NCBI RefSeq assembly: GCF_003815775.1
Contig: NZ_CP033926.1
Coordinates: forward strand, 2,852,001 to 2,916,000
Origin: Chryseobacterium joostei
GTDB taxonomy: Bacteria; Bacteroidota; Bacteroidia; Flavobacteriales; Weeksellaceae
Direction: 5' to 3'
Length of the DNA: 64,000 nt
Shown: one piece after another, positions 52,001 through 62,109 of the stretch
Position numbering within the stretch: the stretch's first letter is position 1
How the letters are laid out: every line of letters begins with the position of its first letter
Translations under genes and position numbers: made by a program
The notes under the pieces: generated by a model
What the model saw: the letters and a program-made list of their open reading frames with translations, nothing else
The model's database searches: none
Told to the model about the DNA's origin: nothing

Positions 52001-52740
52001 TTATTCTTAGTGTTGTTTGGAGCTGCCGGAACAGTCTTTGTTCCTTTTCCGACAGGTTTTGCCAGTGAATCTTTTTTCAGTGAATCTGAAACCGCAGTTT
52101 CTGGTGTATGCGCCACCATCTTCACCGTATCTTTTACAATTCTGTGTGTAGAGGTCTGTACAGAAACCTTATTGAAAGATTTCTTTCCAAAAAGAAGCTC
52201 CTGCTGGGTAAATGCAAAGTATAAAATACCCAGGATAGGAATAATCAAAAGGAAAATCCAAAGGATCGTCTTTTTAAATTTATAATCCTTTTCACGGTTT
52301 TCAGAAGCGTTTACTTTTTCTCCATTATTGATATCGGAGAACCTGATTTCTTCCAATCCATAAAAATCCGGATGCCCGGCTTCTACTCTTTTTCCTTTGA
52401 AATGGGTATGCCCCTCTTCAATGAAGATTGTTCCCAGATTCTGAATTTCCAGGATCTGTTCTGCCTGAAGCTTTTTCTTCCAAAAATCAGTCTGGATTTT
52501 AAGATCACTTCTGGAAGCCTCTAAGGACATTTGTTTTTCTCGGGCTATAAAAGCGGTAAGATCTTCAGCCTGTACTTCATAGTCAATTGAAAATTCAATC
52601 TGGCTGGCCGGAGGTAAAATACTTCCGTTTTCAGAATTGATAATTGCCTTAGAATTTTTCAGAGAAAACACACCAAAGCCTGGAACCGTGGCAGTTCCAA
52701 ATTGTTTTAAGTATTCTAAAATGTATGCTGAAATATTCAT
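51988..52740 (-). CDS. HU-CCDC81-like protein with membrane anchor
   Basis: The 250-residue protein has a tandem HU-like (CCDC81) region (ISAYILEYLKQFGTATVPGFGVFSL and a second IHF-like unit FIAREKQMSLEASRSDL), one membrane helix near residue 160 (TILWIFLLIIPILGILYFAF) and a basic, low-complexity tail. Many relatives end in a peptidoglycan-binding SPOR domain; none is visible here. It may link nucleoid-like HU folds to the envelope, function unproven. Confidence 0.8.
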   Translation of the reverse strand: MNISAYILEYLKQFGTATVPGFGVFSLKNSKAIINSENGSILPPASQIEFSIDYEVQAEDLTAFIAREKQMSLEASRSDLKIQTDFWKKKLQAEQILEIQNLGTIFIEEGHTHFKGKRVEAGHPDFYGLEEIRFSDINNGEKVNASENREKDYKFKKTILWIFLLIIPILGILYFAFTQQELLFGKKSFNKVSVQTSTHRIVKDTVKMVAHTPETAVSDSLKKDSLAKPVGKGTKTVPAAPNNTKNKWQK

Positions 52741-52795
52741 TTGGTGGCAAATTTATAACTTTTTCACGACTTTTTAAGATATTTAACTGATATAA

Positions 52796-52819
52796 AAAAG
52801 ACTGCCGAGACAGTCTTTT
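52796..52819 (-). terminator. Terminator downstream of the TonB-dependent receptor gene
   Basis: AAAAGACTG (52796-52804) pairs with CAGTCTTTT (52811-52819) and is followed on the minus strand by a T-run. It lies 164 bases past the receptor stop; no gene is evident between. Confidence 0.75.
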
Positions 52820-52982
52820 GAGTATTCTGTACTAAAACATGAATACAATTATTTAAAGTTCTTTTTTTAAGCTTAGCCATTATTATGAAAAGGGTAAAAA
52901 GATAAAATTGTAAAAGGGCAAATTTGCAAATACACTTATTGAGCTCCTTTTCTTTATTTTTTACTGCTTCTCCTTTCTCAAT

Positions 52983-55100
52983 TTATTGAATTTTCCAGCT
53001 TATTCCGAACATAAAGTTAGTTCCCGCCTGTGCAAAATATAGGGGATTCCCCTCATCATTAATAGAACCATTGTTCACATATTTTTTATTGAACAGGTTA
53101 TTCACCAACAATTTTAATGCAATATCATTGTTACCAATTTTAAATTGGTACTGCGCATTAAAATCTGTAAGGAAATAATCTTTAAGCTCTAAGTTTTTAT
53201 CTTCCGTATTATCTATGTATTGTTTTCCAACATATTGGTTCATTAAAGCAAACCGGAAATTTTGAGTTGGATTAAATTTCACTCCCAAATTAGCAATCAT
53301 ATTCGGAGAAAATGAAATCTGAGTATTTCCCAAGCTTACCGGTGCAGCCCCAACTTCTATATTAAAATCCTGATTTCTGTTCTGGCTTAGCGTTAGGTTT
53401 CCTGAAACCTCCCATTGTTTCGATAGTTTTGCCAATGCTCCTATTTCAACTCCTCTTCTATAACTCTTTCCTGAATTGGTTCTGATGAATGCCCCTACAT
53501 TATTTAATTGCCCATTCAAAACCAATTGATTAACATAGTACATATAATAGACATTCGCCGTTAAGGATAAAAATCCAAACTGTTTTTCCAGACCGGCTTC
53601 AAAATCATGAAGCTTTTCGGGCTTAACATCATTGTTAGCCATGATATCATCTCTGTTTGGTTCTCTATGGGCATGAGCATAGGATAAGAATATCTTTCCA
53701 CCATTGATTTTATAATTTACCCCAGCTTTTGGATTAAAGAACAGCCAGTTTTTATCCAGGTCGGCTCCTTCTCCGTCTCCCGCCATTAAAATCTTAGTAT
53801 TATAGTTGATACTTCTAAGCTGTAGATCACCAAAGAATTCAAAATTTTCCATTCGGAATAAAGCTTTAGCAAAACCAGAAACCTCATTCTTCACAGAACG
53901 ATTTCTGTAATATTCACTTTCGTCAATCTGCGGATAAAATACTCCGGTAACATTTCCGTAATGCCTACCATAATATTGATTGGCAACTGCTCCAACATTT
54001 ACATCAAGGTTTTCAAACTTACCGTAAAGCGTTGAAACAACACCGTAAAAATCATTATTCAACCATTTTTTTCTGATAAAATCTGATTTTTTAATAGTCT
54101 GTCCATTCTCAATAATATCAGGCAGATTGTATTTTGAGAAAGAACTTCTCTGTTTGTAATTTTCGTAATATCCTTTTCCTTTGGTGTAATGAAAAGTCGT
54201 TTCCAAATTCCAACGGTCATCAAATTTTTGCTCCCAAAGCAACTGATAATGGTTTTGTCTGTAGTTATCCGTCTCATTATCATAGAAACCTGTTACGTTC
54301 CCATTGATATCCTTGATTGCACCGGAATTGTTGAATCTTGGATTTGTTTCCCACATTTCTCTCGTGATTCCGTTCCAGGCCTGATAGGTTTTTTCTTTTC
54401 CTCCAAAAGCCATTAGACGCAATTTCGTTTTACCTTCCTCAAACAAAGCTGTAAAGTTGTAAGAATGCAAATCTGAAGAGGCTCTGTCTATATATCCATC
54501 AGAATGAATACGGGTATATCTTCCCATTACAGAAAGACGGTTCTTCCAGAATTTTCCGGAACCTACCTCTGCTGAATATTTATAAGTATTAAAAGAACCA
54601 TAGCTATCATCAGTTTTAAAATAAAACTTTTCTTCCGGCTCCCTTGAAATCACGTTGATACTTGCCCCAAATGCAGAAACCCCGTTATTGGAAGTCCCCA
54701 CTCCTCTTTGAATAACGATCTGTGATGCAGAGCTTGTTAAGTCCGGAACATTGACGAAAAACGTCCCCTGACTTTCAGAATCATTGTAAGGAACACCGTT
54801 CATCATTACATTTATTGCTGATCCTGATACTCCACGAATTCTAAAACCAGTATATCCTACTCCATTTCCCGCATCCGAAGTAGAGATGATGGAGGTTTGA
54901 TTTTTTAAAAGAATAGGAAGATCCTGTCCCAAATTTTTCCCGTCTAAATCTTTCTGAACATTGATAATTTCCTTAGCAACAGGAAGTCTTTTGGTAAAGC
55001 TGACTGCTTCAATTTCCCTGATTTTCAGGGAATCCTTTTGTTGAGCCTGGATAAAGGCTACCGAGCCTACAGTAAGCCCTAAAAAAAATAATCCTTTCAT
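52983..55100 (-). CDS. TonB-dependent outer-membrane receptor, predicted thiamin uptake
   Basis: ATG 55100 gives a signal peptide (MKGLFFLGLTVGSVAFIQAQ); ATG 55118 six codons upstream is the alternative. The 705-residue protein has a plug domain (GFRIRGVSGSAINVMMNGVPYND) and a 22-strand barrel ending in a C-terminal aromatic (GISWKIQ). It lies behind a TPP riboswitch, so the ligand is predicted to be thiamin or a precursor. No thiamin synthesis gene is adjacent. Confidence 0.93.
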   Translation of the reverse strand: MKGLFFLGLTVGSVAFIQAQQKDSLKIREIEAVSFTKRLPVAKEIINVQKDLDGKNLGQDLPILLKNQTSIISTSDAGNGVGYTGFRIRGVSGSAINVMMNGVPYNDSESQGTFFVNVPDLTSSASQIVIQRGVGTSNNGVSAFGASINVISREPEEKFYFKTDDSYGSFNTYKYSAEVGSGKFWKNRLSVMGRYTRIHSDGYIDRASSDLHSYNFTALFEEGKTKLRLMAFGGKEKTYQAWNGITREMWETNPRFNNSGAIKDINGNVTGFYDNETDNYRQNHYQLLWEQKFDDRWNLETTFHYTKGKGYYENYKQRSSFSKYNLPDIIENGQTIKKSDFIRKKWLNNDFYGVVSTLYGKFENLDVNVGAVANQYYGRHYGNVTGVFYPQIDESEYYRNRSVKNEVSGFAKALFRMENFEFFGDLQLRSINYNTKILMAGDGEGADLDKNWLFFNPKAGVNYKINGGKIFLSYAHAHREPNRDDIMANNDVKPEKLHDFEAGLEKQFGFLSLTANVYYMYYVNQLVLNGQLNNVGAFIRTNSGKSYRRGVEIGALAKLSKQWEVSGNLTLSQNRNQDFNIEVGAAPVSLGNTQISFSPNMIANLGVKFNPTQNFRFALMNQYVGKQYIDNTEDKNLELKDYFLTDFNAQYQFKIGNNDIALKLLVNNLFNKKYVNNGSINDEGNPLYFAQAGTNFMFGISWKIQ

Positions 55101-55175
55101 TCTATAAATCTTTAACATTTAATGAATAAAAGGGGATCGATAAGATATTATACAGTAATAGACCTTTAGTAGAGT

Positions 55176-55250
55176 CTACGTCCCTAAACAGCATTACCTG
55201 TTCCAGGTTCATTGGGTATAATCTCAGCCTGTTAAAGCACCCCTTTATTT
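55176..55250 (-). promoter_or_regulatory. TPP riboswitch (THI element)
   Basis: On the minus strand all the conserved TPP aptamer blocks are present in order: GGGGTGC, GGCTGAGA, ATACCC, TGAACCTG, CAGGTAATGCTG and AGGGA. It precedes the TonB-dependent receptor gene. The aptamer GGGG segment can pair with a CCCC segment at 55135-55132, suggesting an anti-aptamer expression platform near the start codon. Confidence 0.95.
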
Positions 55251-55382
55251 CAGCCGCAAAATTACAAAAAATATATGAGATAAGATTAAATTAAGGGATA
55301 TAGCTTTCCAGATGCAGGATATCTGAATGTGAGGCTATGTGAAGATATCTCTAACAATTATTCACTATTCGCGATTCAGTTT

Positions 55383-56153
55383 TTAGTAGGTTTTGTTATT
55401 TGCATCAATGTAATAGTAGTTTTTACCATCTTTTGTTACTTCAAACATCTTTCCAAGCTTCCAGCTGAAGTTTCTTTTTATGTTGGAATATTCGAACGGA
55501 ACAATGATTTTGTTATTAACATCAATAACCCCGAATTTATCATTGTTAGAGGCAACAATCATTGGATCAGCCACGTCATCTCCCTCCATGATATAAAGAT
55601 ATTGATACTGAGGATAAATCTGATATTGTCGATAATCTGCAGCATTCACAAATTTTGCCTTTTCAATAATCCCATAAAATCCGTTTAGAATATAAGCCTG
55701 AAACAACTGATGCTTGTATTCCTCAAACTTACATTTTCCAAGATCTGAATCCTTAAACTGATAAACTCTTTTCCCAGATTGATCCACACGATAGGAAATC
55801 ATATCCTTTTCTACGGTTGCATAATCCTTTGTTCCGTATTTTCTCGCTTTTTCATTTGGGGAATTCAGAAGATTACAATCTTCATAAAAAAATACGGCAA
55901 TATGATATTCCGGCTGAATGATGAATTTTCCGTTTTGATTGACGTAGCCAAACTTATCCCCTTTCTTTTTAGGAATAAGAACCGGAAGATCCTTATTGAT
56001 AATCACTAGATCAGGATTGGGCTTAGATACTAAATTCCCTTTTTTCACAGGGGTCTTCGCGGCATTCTTAGCTCCAATTTTCTTCACAGATTTGGTCTGC
56101 GAAAAAGCAGAAATCGAAATTAAAACGAATAAAACAATCAGTATATTTTTCAT
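55383..56153 (-). CDS. Secreted WG-repeat protein
   Basis: ATG 56153 gives a signal peptide (MKNILIVLFVLISISAFSQ) and 256 residues. The mature region has WG-type repeats (KFGYVNQNGKFIIQPEY, KFGVIDVNNKIIVPFEY) and a basic, proline-containing linker before them. WG-repeat proteins form beta-rich scaffolds with unknown ligands. Nothing in the context points to a specific role. Confidence 0.82.
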   Translation of the reverse strand: MKNILIVLFVLISISAFSQTKSVKKIGAKNAAKTPVKKGNLVSKPNPDLVIINKDLPVLIPKKKGDKFGYVNQNGKFIIQPEYHIAVFFYEDCNLLNSPNEKARKYGTKDYATVEKDMISYRVDQSGKRVYQFKDSDLGKCKFEEYKHQLFQAYILNGFYGIIEKAKFVNAADYRQYQIYPQYQYLYIMEGDDVADPMIVASNNDKFGVIDVNNKIIVPFEYSNIKRNFSWKLGKMFEVTKDGKNYYYIDANNKTY

Positions 56154-56256
56154 ATTCATCATTTGGTTGCAAAAATACAACCAAAAATAGATATTATAAA
56201 ATTCATATTTATAAAGAATCTAAATAATTTCATTCCCTTAAAATATTAAAAATTCG

Positions 56257-56264
56257 TAATTTTG
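56257..56264 (+). promoter_or_regulatory. Candidate -7 promoter element for acnB
   Basis: TAATTTTG matches TAnnTTTG and lies 200 bases before the acnB start, implying a long structured leader. No TTG at -33. Confidence 0.4.
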
Positions 56265-56331
56265 GGGAACATTTTGAATTGTTTAATAATTTTAAAATCT
56301 TAAAAAAAGACGTAGATTATACTGACTTTAT

Positions 56332-56425
56332 CCGGTTCCAATTTCGCATCAAAATGCGGAGGCTCAAAATGTTATTATTTATTATATACAAACCGGTAAA
56401 AGAAAGGTGATGACAGAACTGTCAT
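56332..56425 (+). other. Structured acnB leader with three hairpin candidates
   Basis: CCGGTT (56332-56337) can pair with AACCGG (56391-56396), enclosing CGCAT/ATGCG (56345-56358). A separate palindrome ATGACAG-AA-CTGTCAT (56410-56425) follows. No known riboswitch was recognised; the palindrome could instead be an operator. Confidence 0.4.
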
Positions 56426-56463
56426 TTTCACTAATCTCCCTTTAAAAGAGAAAGACTTCTATT

Positions 56464-59244
56464 ATGAATATTTATAAGGATTACATCAAAGAGATTGAAG
56501 AAAGAAAAGACCAAGGGCTTCATCCAAAGCCAATTGATAATGCTGAATTACTAAGCGAAATTATTGCGCAAATTAAAGATTCAGGTAATGCAGATCGAAC
56601 GGACTCTCTTAAATTTTTTATTTACAACACCTTACCGGGAACAACAAGTGCAGCGGGGGTAAAAGCCAAATTTTTAAAAGAAATCATTCTAGGTGAATCC
56701 GTAGTAGAAGAAATATCGCCAGCTTACGCCTTTGAATTATTATCTCACATGAAAGGAGGTCCATCAATTGAAGTATTGTTAGATCTTGCCTTAGGTAATG
56801 ATGCAGCTATTGCAAAAGAAGCAGCTAAAGTTCTTAAGACACAGGTATACCTTTATGAAGCGGATACAAACCGTCTAAAGGATGCATTCAATAGCGGTAA
56901 TGAAATCGCAAAAGAAATCCTGGAAAGCTATGCACAGGCCGAGTTCTTCACTAAACTTCCAGAAGTAGCTGAAGAAATTAAAGTAGTAACATTTATTGCC
57001 GGTGAAGGAGATATCTCAACAGATTTACTTTCTCCAGGTAACCAGGCTCACTCAAGATCTGACCGTGAACTTCATGGTAAATGTATGATTACTCCTCAGG
57101 CACAGGAAGAAATCAAAGCTTTACAAGCTCAACATCCTGACGCAAGCGTTATGCTTATTGCTGAAAAAGGAACAATGGGTGTAGGTTCATCCAGAATGTC
57201 CGGAGTAAACAACGTAGCTCTTTGGACAGGTAAGCAGGCTAGTCCATATGTACCATTCGTAAATTTTGCTCCAATTGTAGGAGGAACCAATGGTATTTCT
57301 CCAATTTTCCTTACAACAGTAGACGTTACAGGAGGTATTGGTATCGACCTTAAAAACTGGGTGAAGAAATTGGACGCAGACGGAAACCCTGTTCGTAATG
57401 AAAATGGGGAGCCTATTCTTGAGCAAGCTTACTCAGTAGCTACAGGAACAGTTCTTACCATCAATACAAAAACAAAAAAATTATATAACGGAGACCAGGA
57501 ACTGATTGACATTTCTAAGGCATTCACGCCTCAGAAAATGGAATTCATTAAAGCTGGTGGATCCTACGCTATCGTATTTGGTAAAAAGTTACAGACATTT
57601 GCAGCACAGCTTTTAGGAATTGAAGCTCCAATTGTTTTTGCTCCATCAAAAGAAATCTCTCACGAAGGACAAGGTCTTACAGCAGTAGAAAAGATCTTTA
57701 ACAGAAATGCAGTTGGATCAACTCCGGGGAAAGTACTTCACGCAGGTTCAGACGTTCGTGTACAGGTAAACATTGTGGGTTCACAGGATACAACAGGTCT
57801 TATGACTTCTCAGGAACTTGAATCAATGGCAGCTACTGTAATTTCTCCAATTGTGGATGGTGCTTACCAATCAGGATGTCACACCGCTTCAGTATGGGAT
57901 AAAAAAGCTCAGGCAAACATTCCAAAACTGATGAAGTTTATGAATGATTTCGGTTTGATTACTGCCCGTGACCCTAAGGGTGAATACCATTCTATGACAG
58001 ACGTTATTCACAAGGTTCTTAACGATATTACTGTAGACGAGTGGGCTATCATCATTGGTGGTGACTCTCACACCAGAATGTCTAAGGGTGTAGCTTTTGG
58101 AGCTGACTCAGGAACTGTTGCTCTTGCTCTTGCTACCGGTGAAGCATCTATGCCTATTCCGGAATCTGTGAAAGTAACTTTTAAAGGAAACATGAAAGAA
58201 CACATGGATTTCCGTGATGTAGTTCATGCAACACAAGCTCAAATGCTTAAGCAATTTGGAGGTGAAAACGTATTCCAGGGTAGAATCATTGAAGTTCACA
58301 TCGGAACACTTCCTGCTGACCAGGCATTTACATTTACAGACTGGACTGCAGAGATGAAGGCAAAAGCTTCTATCAACATATCAGAAGACAATACCTTAAT
58401 TGAATCATTGGAAATTGCAAAAGGCAGAATCCAGATTATGATTGATAAGGGTATGGATAACCATAATCAAGTTCTTCAAGGACTAATCAATAAAGCGGAT
58501 AAGAGAATTGCAGAGATCAGATCTGGCGAAAAGCCTGCTTTAACTCCTGATGCTAATGCAAAATATTACGCAGAAGTTGTAGTTGATCTTGACGTAATCA
58601 TTGAACCAATGATTGCTGACCCGGATGTAAACAATGATGATGTTTCTAAGAGATATACTCACGATACCATTAGAGATCTTTCTTATTATGGAGGTGAGAA
58701 AAAAGTTGATCTTGGTTTTGTTGGATCTTGTATGGTTCACAAAGGAGACTTAAAAATTGTTTCTCAAATGCTTAGAAACCTTGAAAAACAACAAGGAAAA
58801 GTAGAATTTAATGCTCCTCTTGTAGTAGCTGCACCTACTTATAACATCATTGATGAATTAAAAGCAGAAGGAGACTGGGAATTACTAGAAAAATACTCAG
58901 GATTCGAATTTAATGACAATGCTCCAAAAGGTGAAGCTCGTACAGAATACGAAAATGTAATGTACCTTGAGCGTCCTGGATGTAACCTTTGTATGGGTAA
59001 CCAGGAAAAAGCAGCTAAGGGAGATACCGTATTGGCTACATCAACTCGTCTTTTCCAGGGAAGAGTTGTAGAAGATTCTGAACGTAAAAAAGGAGAATCT
59101 TTATTGGCATCTACACCGGTTGTAGTTCTTTCAGCAATTATCGGACGTATTCCTAATATCGATGAATATAAAGCAGCAGTGGAGGGTATTGACCTAACGA
59201 AGTTTGCTCCTCCAATTAAGGAGCTGGTTCAGGTTGGTCATTAA
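56464..59244 (+). CDS. acnB: Aconitate hydratase B / 2-methylisocitrate dehydratase
   Basis: The 926-residue protein has the AcnB order of domains: an N-terminal HEAT-like region (about 1-160), then the swivel and catalytic domains. Iron-sulfur ligands lie in GSCMVHKGD and RPGCNLCMGNQ, and the catalytic GGDSHTRMSKGVAF segment is present. It interconverts citrate and isocitrate in the tricarboxylic acid cycle. Length is normal for AcnB. Followed by a terminator and a second, unrelated aconitase. Confidence 0.96.
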   Translation: MNIYKDYIKEIEERKDQGLHPKPIDNAELLSEIIAQIKDSGNADRTDSLKFFIYNTLPGTTSAAGVKAKFLKEIILGESVVEEISPAYAFELLSHMKGGPSIEVLLDLALGNDAAIAKEAAKVLKTQVYLYEADTNRLKDAFNSGNEIAKEILESYAQAEFFTKLPEVAEEIKVVTFIAGEGDISTDLLSPGNQAHSRSDRELHGKCMITPQAQEEIKALQAQHPDASVMLIAEKGTMGVGSSRMSGVNNVALWTGKQASPYVPFVNFAPIVGGTNGISPIFLTTVDVTGGIGIDLKNWVKKLDADGNPVRNENGEPILEQAYSVATGTVLTINTKTKKLYNGDQELIDISKAFTPQKMEFIKAGGSYAIVFGKKLQTFAAQLLGIEAPIVFAPSKEISHEGQGLTAVEKIFNRNAVGSTPGKVLHAGSDVRVQVNIVGSQDTTGLMTSQELESMAATVISPIVDGAYQSGCHTASVWDKKAQANIPKLMKFMNDFGLITARDPKGEYHSMTDVIHKVLNDITVDEWAIIIGGDSHTRMSKGVAFGADSGTVALALATGEASMPIPESVKVTFKGNMKEHMDFRDVVHATQAQMLKQFGGENVFQGRIIEVHIGTLPADQAFTFTDWTAEMKAKASINISEDNTLIESLEIAKGRIQIMIDKGMDNHNQVLQGLINKADKRIAEIRSGEKPALTPDANAKYYAEVVVDLDVIIEPMIADPDVNNDDVSKRYTHDTIRDLSYYGGEKKVDLGFVGSCMVHKGDLKIVSQMLRNLEKQQGKVEFNAPLVVAAPTYNIIDELKAEGDWELLEKYSGFEFNDNAPKGEARTEYENVMYLERPGCNLCMGNQEKAAKGDTVLATSTRLFQGRVVEDSERKKGESLLASTPVVVLSAIIGRIPNIDEYKAAVEGIDLTKFAPPIKELVQVGH

Positions 59245-59547
59245 TAGATTTCAACAATAGCTTTTAAGATAATATAATTGAAAGATTTTGATCCTTAAGG
59301 ATTTAAAATCTTTCAATTTTTTGTTTAGAACGTTTCTATTTTATAATAGTTACGTTTTTTTTTCGATAAAACCCCAAAAATAAAGTCTATTTTTTCTTAA
59401 CTTGAAAGTTATAAAATCTATTGATTTTGGAGACACAATTACCCCTATTGATGGATTATAGGAACATTTTTTGATGTATAAAAAATGATTTTTCTTTTTC
59501 AAACATCAGAAAAAGGAGTATTAACAGAAACAAAACTAAATTAAGAT
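59245..59547 (+). other. Gap between two aconitase genes
   Basis: This AT-rich region of 303 bases contains the acnB terminator (59276-59325) and, near 59470-59515, a weak TTTTTTGATGT / ACATCAgAAAAA hairpin before the second aconitase. No gene, consensus promoter or known RNA is seen. Confidence 0.6.
59276..59325 (+). terminator. acnB terminator
   Basis: AATTGAAAGATTTT (59276-59289) pairs with AAAATCTTTCAATT (59305-59318), then a T-run. Confidence 0.9.
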
Positions 59548-61815
59548 ATGACTTTTGATATTGATATGATCAAAAAGGTGTACGAACGTTACCCTGAAAG
59601 AATTGCAGCAGCAAGACAAATTGTGGGCAAACCTCTTACCCTATCAGAAAAAATCCTTTACACCCACCTTTGGGAAGGAAACGCTACACAGGCACATGAA
59701 AGAGGAAACTCTTATGTAGACTTCGCTCCAGACAGAGTAGCAATGCAGGATGCAACTGCACAAATGGCACTTTTACAGTTCATGCAGGCTGGAAAAGCGA
59801 AAGTAGCTGTCCCGTCAACGGCTCACGCAGATCACTTGATTCAAGCGAAAGTAGGTGCTGACAAAGATTTACAAGAGGGGATTAACAAAAACTCTGAGGT
59901 ATTCAACTTTTTGAGTTCAGTTTGTGATAAATACGGAATCGGATTCTGGAAACCCGGAGCTGGTATTATTCACCAGGTGGTATTAGAAAACTATGCTTTC
60001 CCGGGAGGTATGATGATTGGTACTGACTCTCATACGGTAAATGCCGGTGGATTAGGAATGGTTGCCATTGGTGTAGGAGGTGCAGATGCAGTAGATGTAA
60101 TGGCCGGAATGGCTTGGGAGCTTAAAATGCCTAAACTTATCGGGGTAAAATTAACCGGTAAGATGAACGGATGGACCTCTGCAAAAGATGTCATCTTAAA
60201 AGTAGCAGGAATCCTTACCGTAAAAGGAGGTACGGGATGTATCGTAGAATACTTCGGTGAAGGGGCAGAATCTCTTTCTGCAACGGGTAAAGGTACCATC
60301 TGTAATATGGGTGCAGAAATTGGAGCTACCACTTCTACTTTCGGATACGATGATTCAATGAGAAGATACCTGGCTGCTACAGGAAGACAGGATGTCGTAG
60401 ACGCCGCTGATAAAATTGCTGAACACTTAACAGGTGATGCTGAAGTATATGCAAATCCAGAACAATATTTCGATCAATTAATCGAAATCAACCTTTCTGA
60501 GCTTACGCCTCACTTAAATGGACCTTTCACCCCAGACTTAGCAACTCCGGTTGCCGAATTCAGAGCGAAAGCTGAAGCCAACGGATGGCCGTTAGAGGTT
60601 GAGTGGGCGCTTATCGGGTCTTGTACCAACTCTTCTTATGAAGATTTATCAAGAGCTGCTTCCATTGTTGAAGATGCAGTAGCAAAAGGAGTAAAACCTA
60701 AAGCTATTTTAGGAATCAACCCTGGTTCTGAACAAGTAAAATTCACAGCGGAAAGAGATGGTTTCTTGGATTCTTTCAGAAAATTTGAGAACGCAAGAAT
60801 TTTCACTAACGCTTGTGGACCGTGTATTGGACAATGGGACAGAGAAGGAGCTGAAAAAGGAGAGAAAAACTCTATCATTCACTCTTTCAACAGAAACTTT
60901 GCGAAAAGAGCTGATGGTAACCCGAATACGCACGCATTTGTAGCTTCCCCTGAAATGGTAGCTGCTGTTGCAATCTCAGGAAGACTAGATTTCAACCCGA
61001 TTACTGATACCCTAACCAACGAAGCCGGTGAGCAAATAAAGCTTGATGAGCCTAAAGGATTTGAACTTCCTGCAAAAGGTTTCGCAGTAGATGATAACGG
61101 GTACCAGGCTCCATCTGCAGACGGATCCATCGTTGTTGTAAATGTAAGCCCTACTTCAGACAGACTTCAGTTGCTAGAAGAGTTCCCAGCTTGGGACGGT
61201 AAAAACATTGAAGGCGCTAAGGTATTGATCAAAGCTTTCGGAAAATGTACTACTGACCACATTTCCATGGCAGGTCCATGGTTGAAATACAGAGGTCACC
61301 TTGATAATATTTCAAACAACATGTTGATTGGAGCAGTAAATGCTTACAACATGGAAACCAACCATGTTAAAAATGAACTAACGGGTGAATACGGTGAAGT
61401 TCCGGCTGTACAAAGAGCTTACAAAGCCGCAGGAGTTCCAACTATTGTTGTAGGAGATCAAAACTATGGTGAAGGTTCTTCGAGAGAGCACGCTGCTATG
61501 GAGCCTAGACACCTTGGTGTGAAAGCGGTATTGGTAAAATCATTTGCGAGAATCCATGAAACTAACCTTAAGAAACAAGGGATGTTGGGAATCACTTTTG
61601 CTAATGAGACTGATTATGACAAAATTCTGGAAGATGACACTGTTAACTTCTTAGATCTTGATCAGTTTGCTCCAGGAAAACAACTGACTTTAGAGTTTGT
61701 TCACAAAGACGGAACTAAAGATATCATCATGGCAAACCATACTTATAACGACCAACAAATTGAGTGGTTTAAGGCCGGTTCTGCATTGAACCTGATTAAA
61801 CAGCAAGAAAAATAA
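59548..61815 (+). CDS. Aconitate hydratase, mitochondrial-type (Acn, not AcnB)
   Basis: This 755-residue aconitase is of the mitochondrial type, with no HEAT domain. Iron-sulfur ligands lie in [13 protein letters not shown] and [13 protein letters not shown], and [13 protein letters not shown] supplies the conserved substrate loop. The C-terminal swivel has [12 protein letters not shown]. It belongs to a different branch from the neighbouring AcnB, so the pair is not a recent duplication. Confidence 0.96.
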   Translation: MTFDIDMIKKVYERYPERIAAARQIVGKPLTLSEKILYTHLWEGNATQAHERGNSYVDFAPDRVAMQDATAQMALLQFMQAGKAKVAVPSTAHADHLIQAKVGADKDLQEGINKNSEVFNFLSSVCDKYGIGFWKPGAGIIHQVVLENYAFPGGMMIGTDSHTVNAGGLGMVAIGVGGADAVDVMAGMAWELKMPKLIGVKLTGKMNGWTSAKDVILKVAGILTVKGGTGCIVEYFGEGAESLSATGKGTICNMGAEIGATTSTFGYDDSMRRYLAATGRQDVVDAADKIAEHLTGDAEVYANPEQYFDQLIEINLSELTPHLNGPFTPDLATPVAEFRAKAEANGWPLEVEWALIGSCTNSSYEDLSRAASIVEDAVAKGVKPKAILGINPGSEQVKFTAERDGFLDSFRKFENARIFTNACGPCIGQWDREGAEKGEKNSIIHSFNRNFAKRADGNPNTHAFVASPEMVAAVAISGRLDFNPITDTLTNEAGEQIKLDEPKGFELPAKGFAVDDNGYQAPSADGSIVVVNVSPTSDRLQLLEEFPAWDGKNIEGAKVLIKAFGKCTTDHISMAGPWLKYRGHLDNISNNMLIGAVNAYNMETNHVKNELTGEYGEVPAVQRAYKAAGVPTIVVGDQNYGEGSSREHAAMEPRHLGVKAVLVKSFARIHETNLKKQGMLGITFANETDYDKILEDDTVNFLDLDQFAPGKQLTLEFVHKDGTKDIIMANHTYNDQQIEWFKAGSALNLIKQQEK

Positions 61816-61838
61816 AATTAGTTGTTAGATCGATTAAT

Positions 61839-61872
61839 AAAAAGGAGACTTCCATTGAAGCCTCCTTTTTTA
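61839..61872 (+). terminator. Terminator after the second aconitase
   Basis: AAAAAGGAGACTTC pairs with GAAGCCTCCTTTTT with one mismatch, followed by T residues. Confidence 0.87.
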
Positions 61873-62109
61873 TTTTTAATTACTTAAACTGATACCAAAA
61901 CTATACTTATGTCGTTAATTTCACTTTAAGTCCAATCATTACATTTTAATAGGAGTGGACTTTAGTCCGCTTTTCATAATAAACCACCTTATTAGCTTTA
62001 TACAAAATCTAAAAAACCTAAACTATTAGCAAGATCTACAAGGTATTCTCACGTAGATGTTGGAAATTGAGCAGATATAAATCTTATAGCTTTGAGCAAC
62101 TCTCCTATT

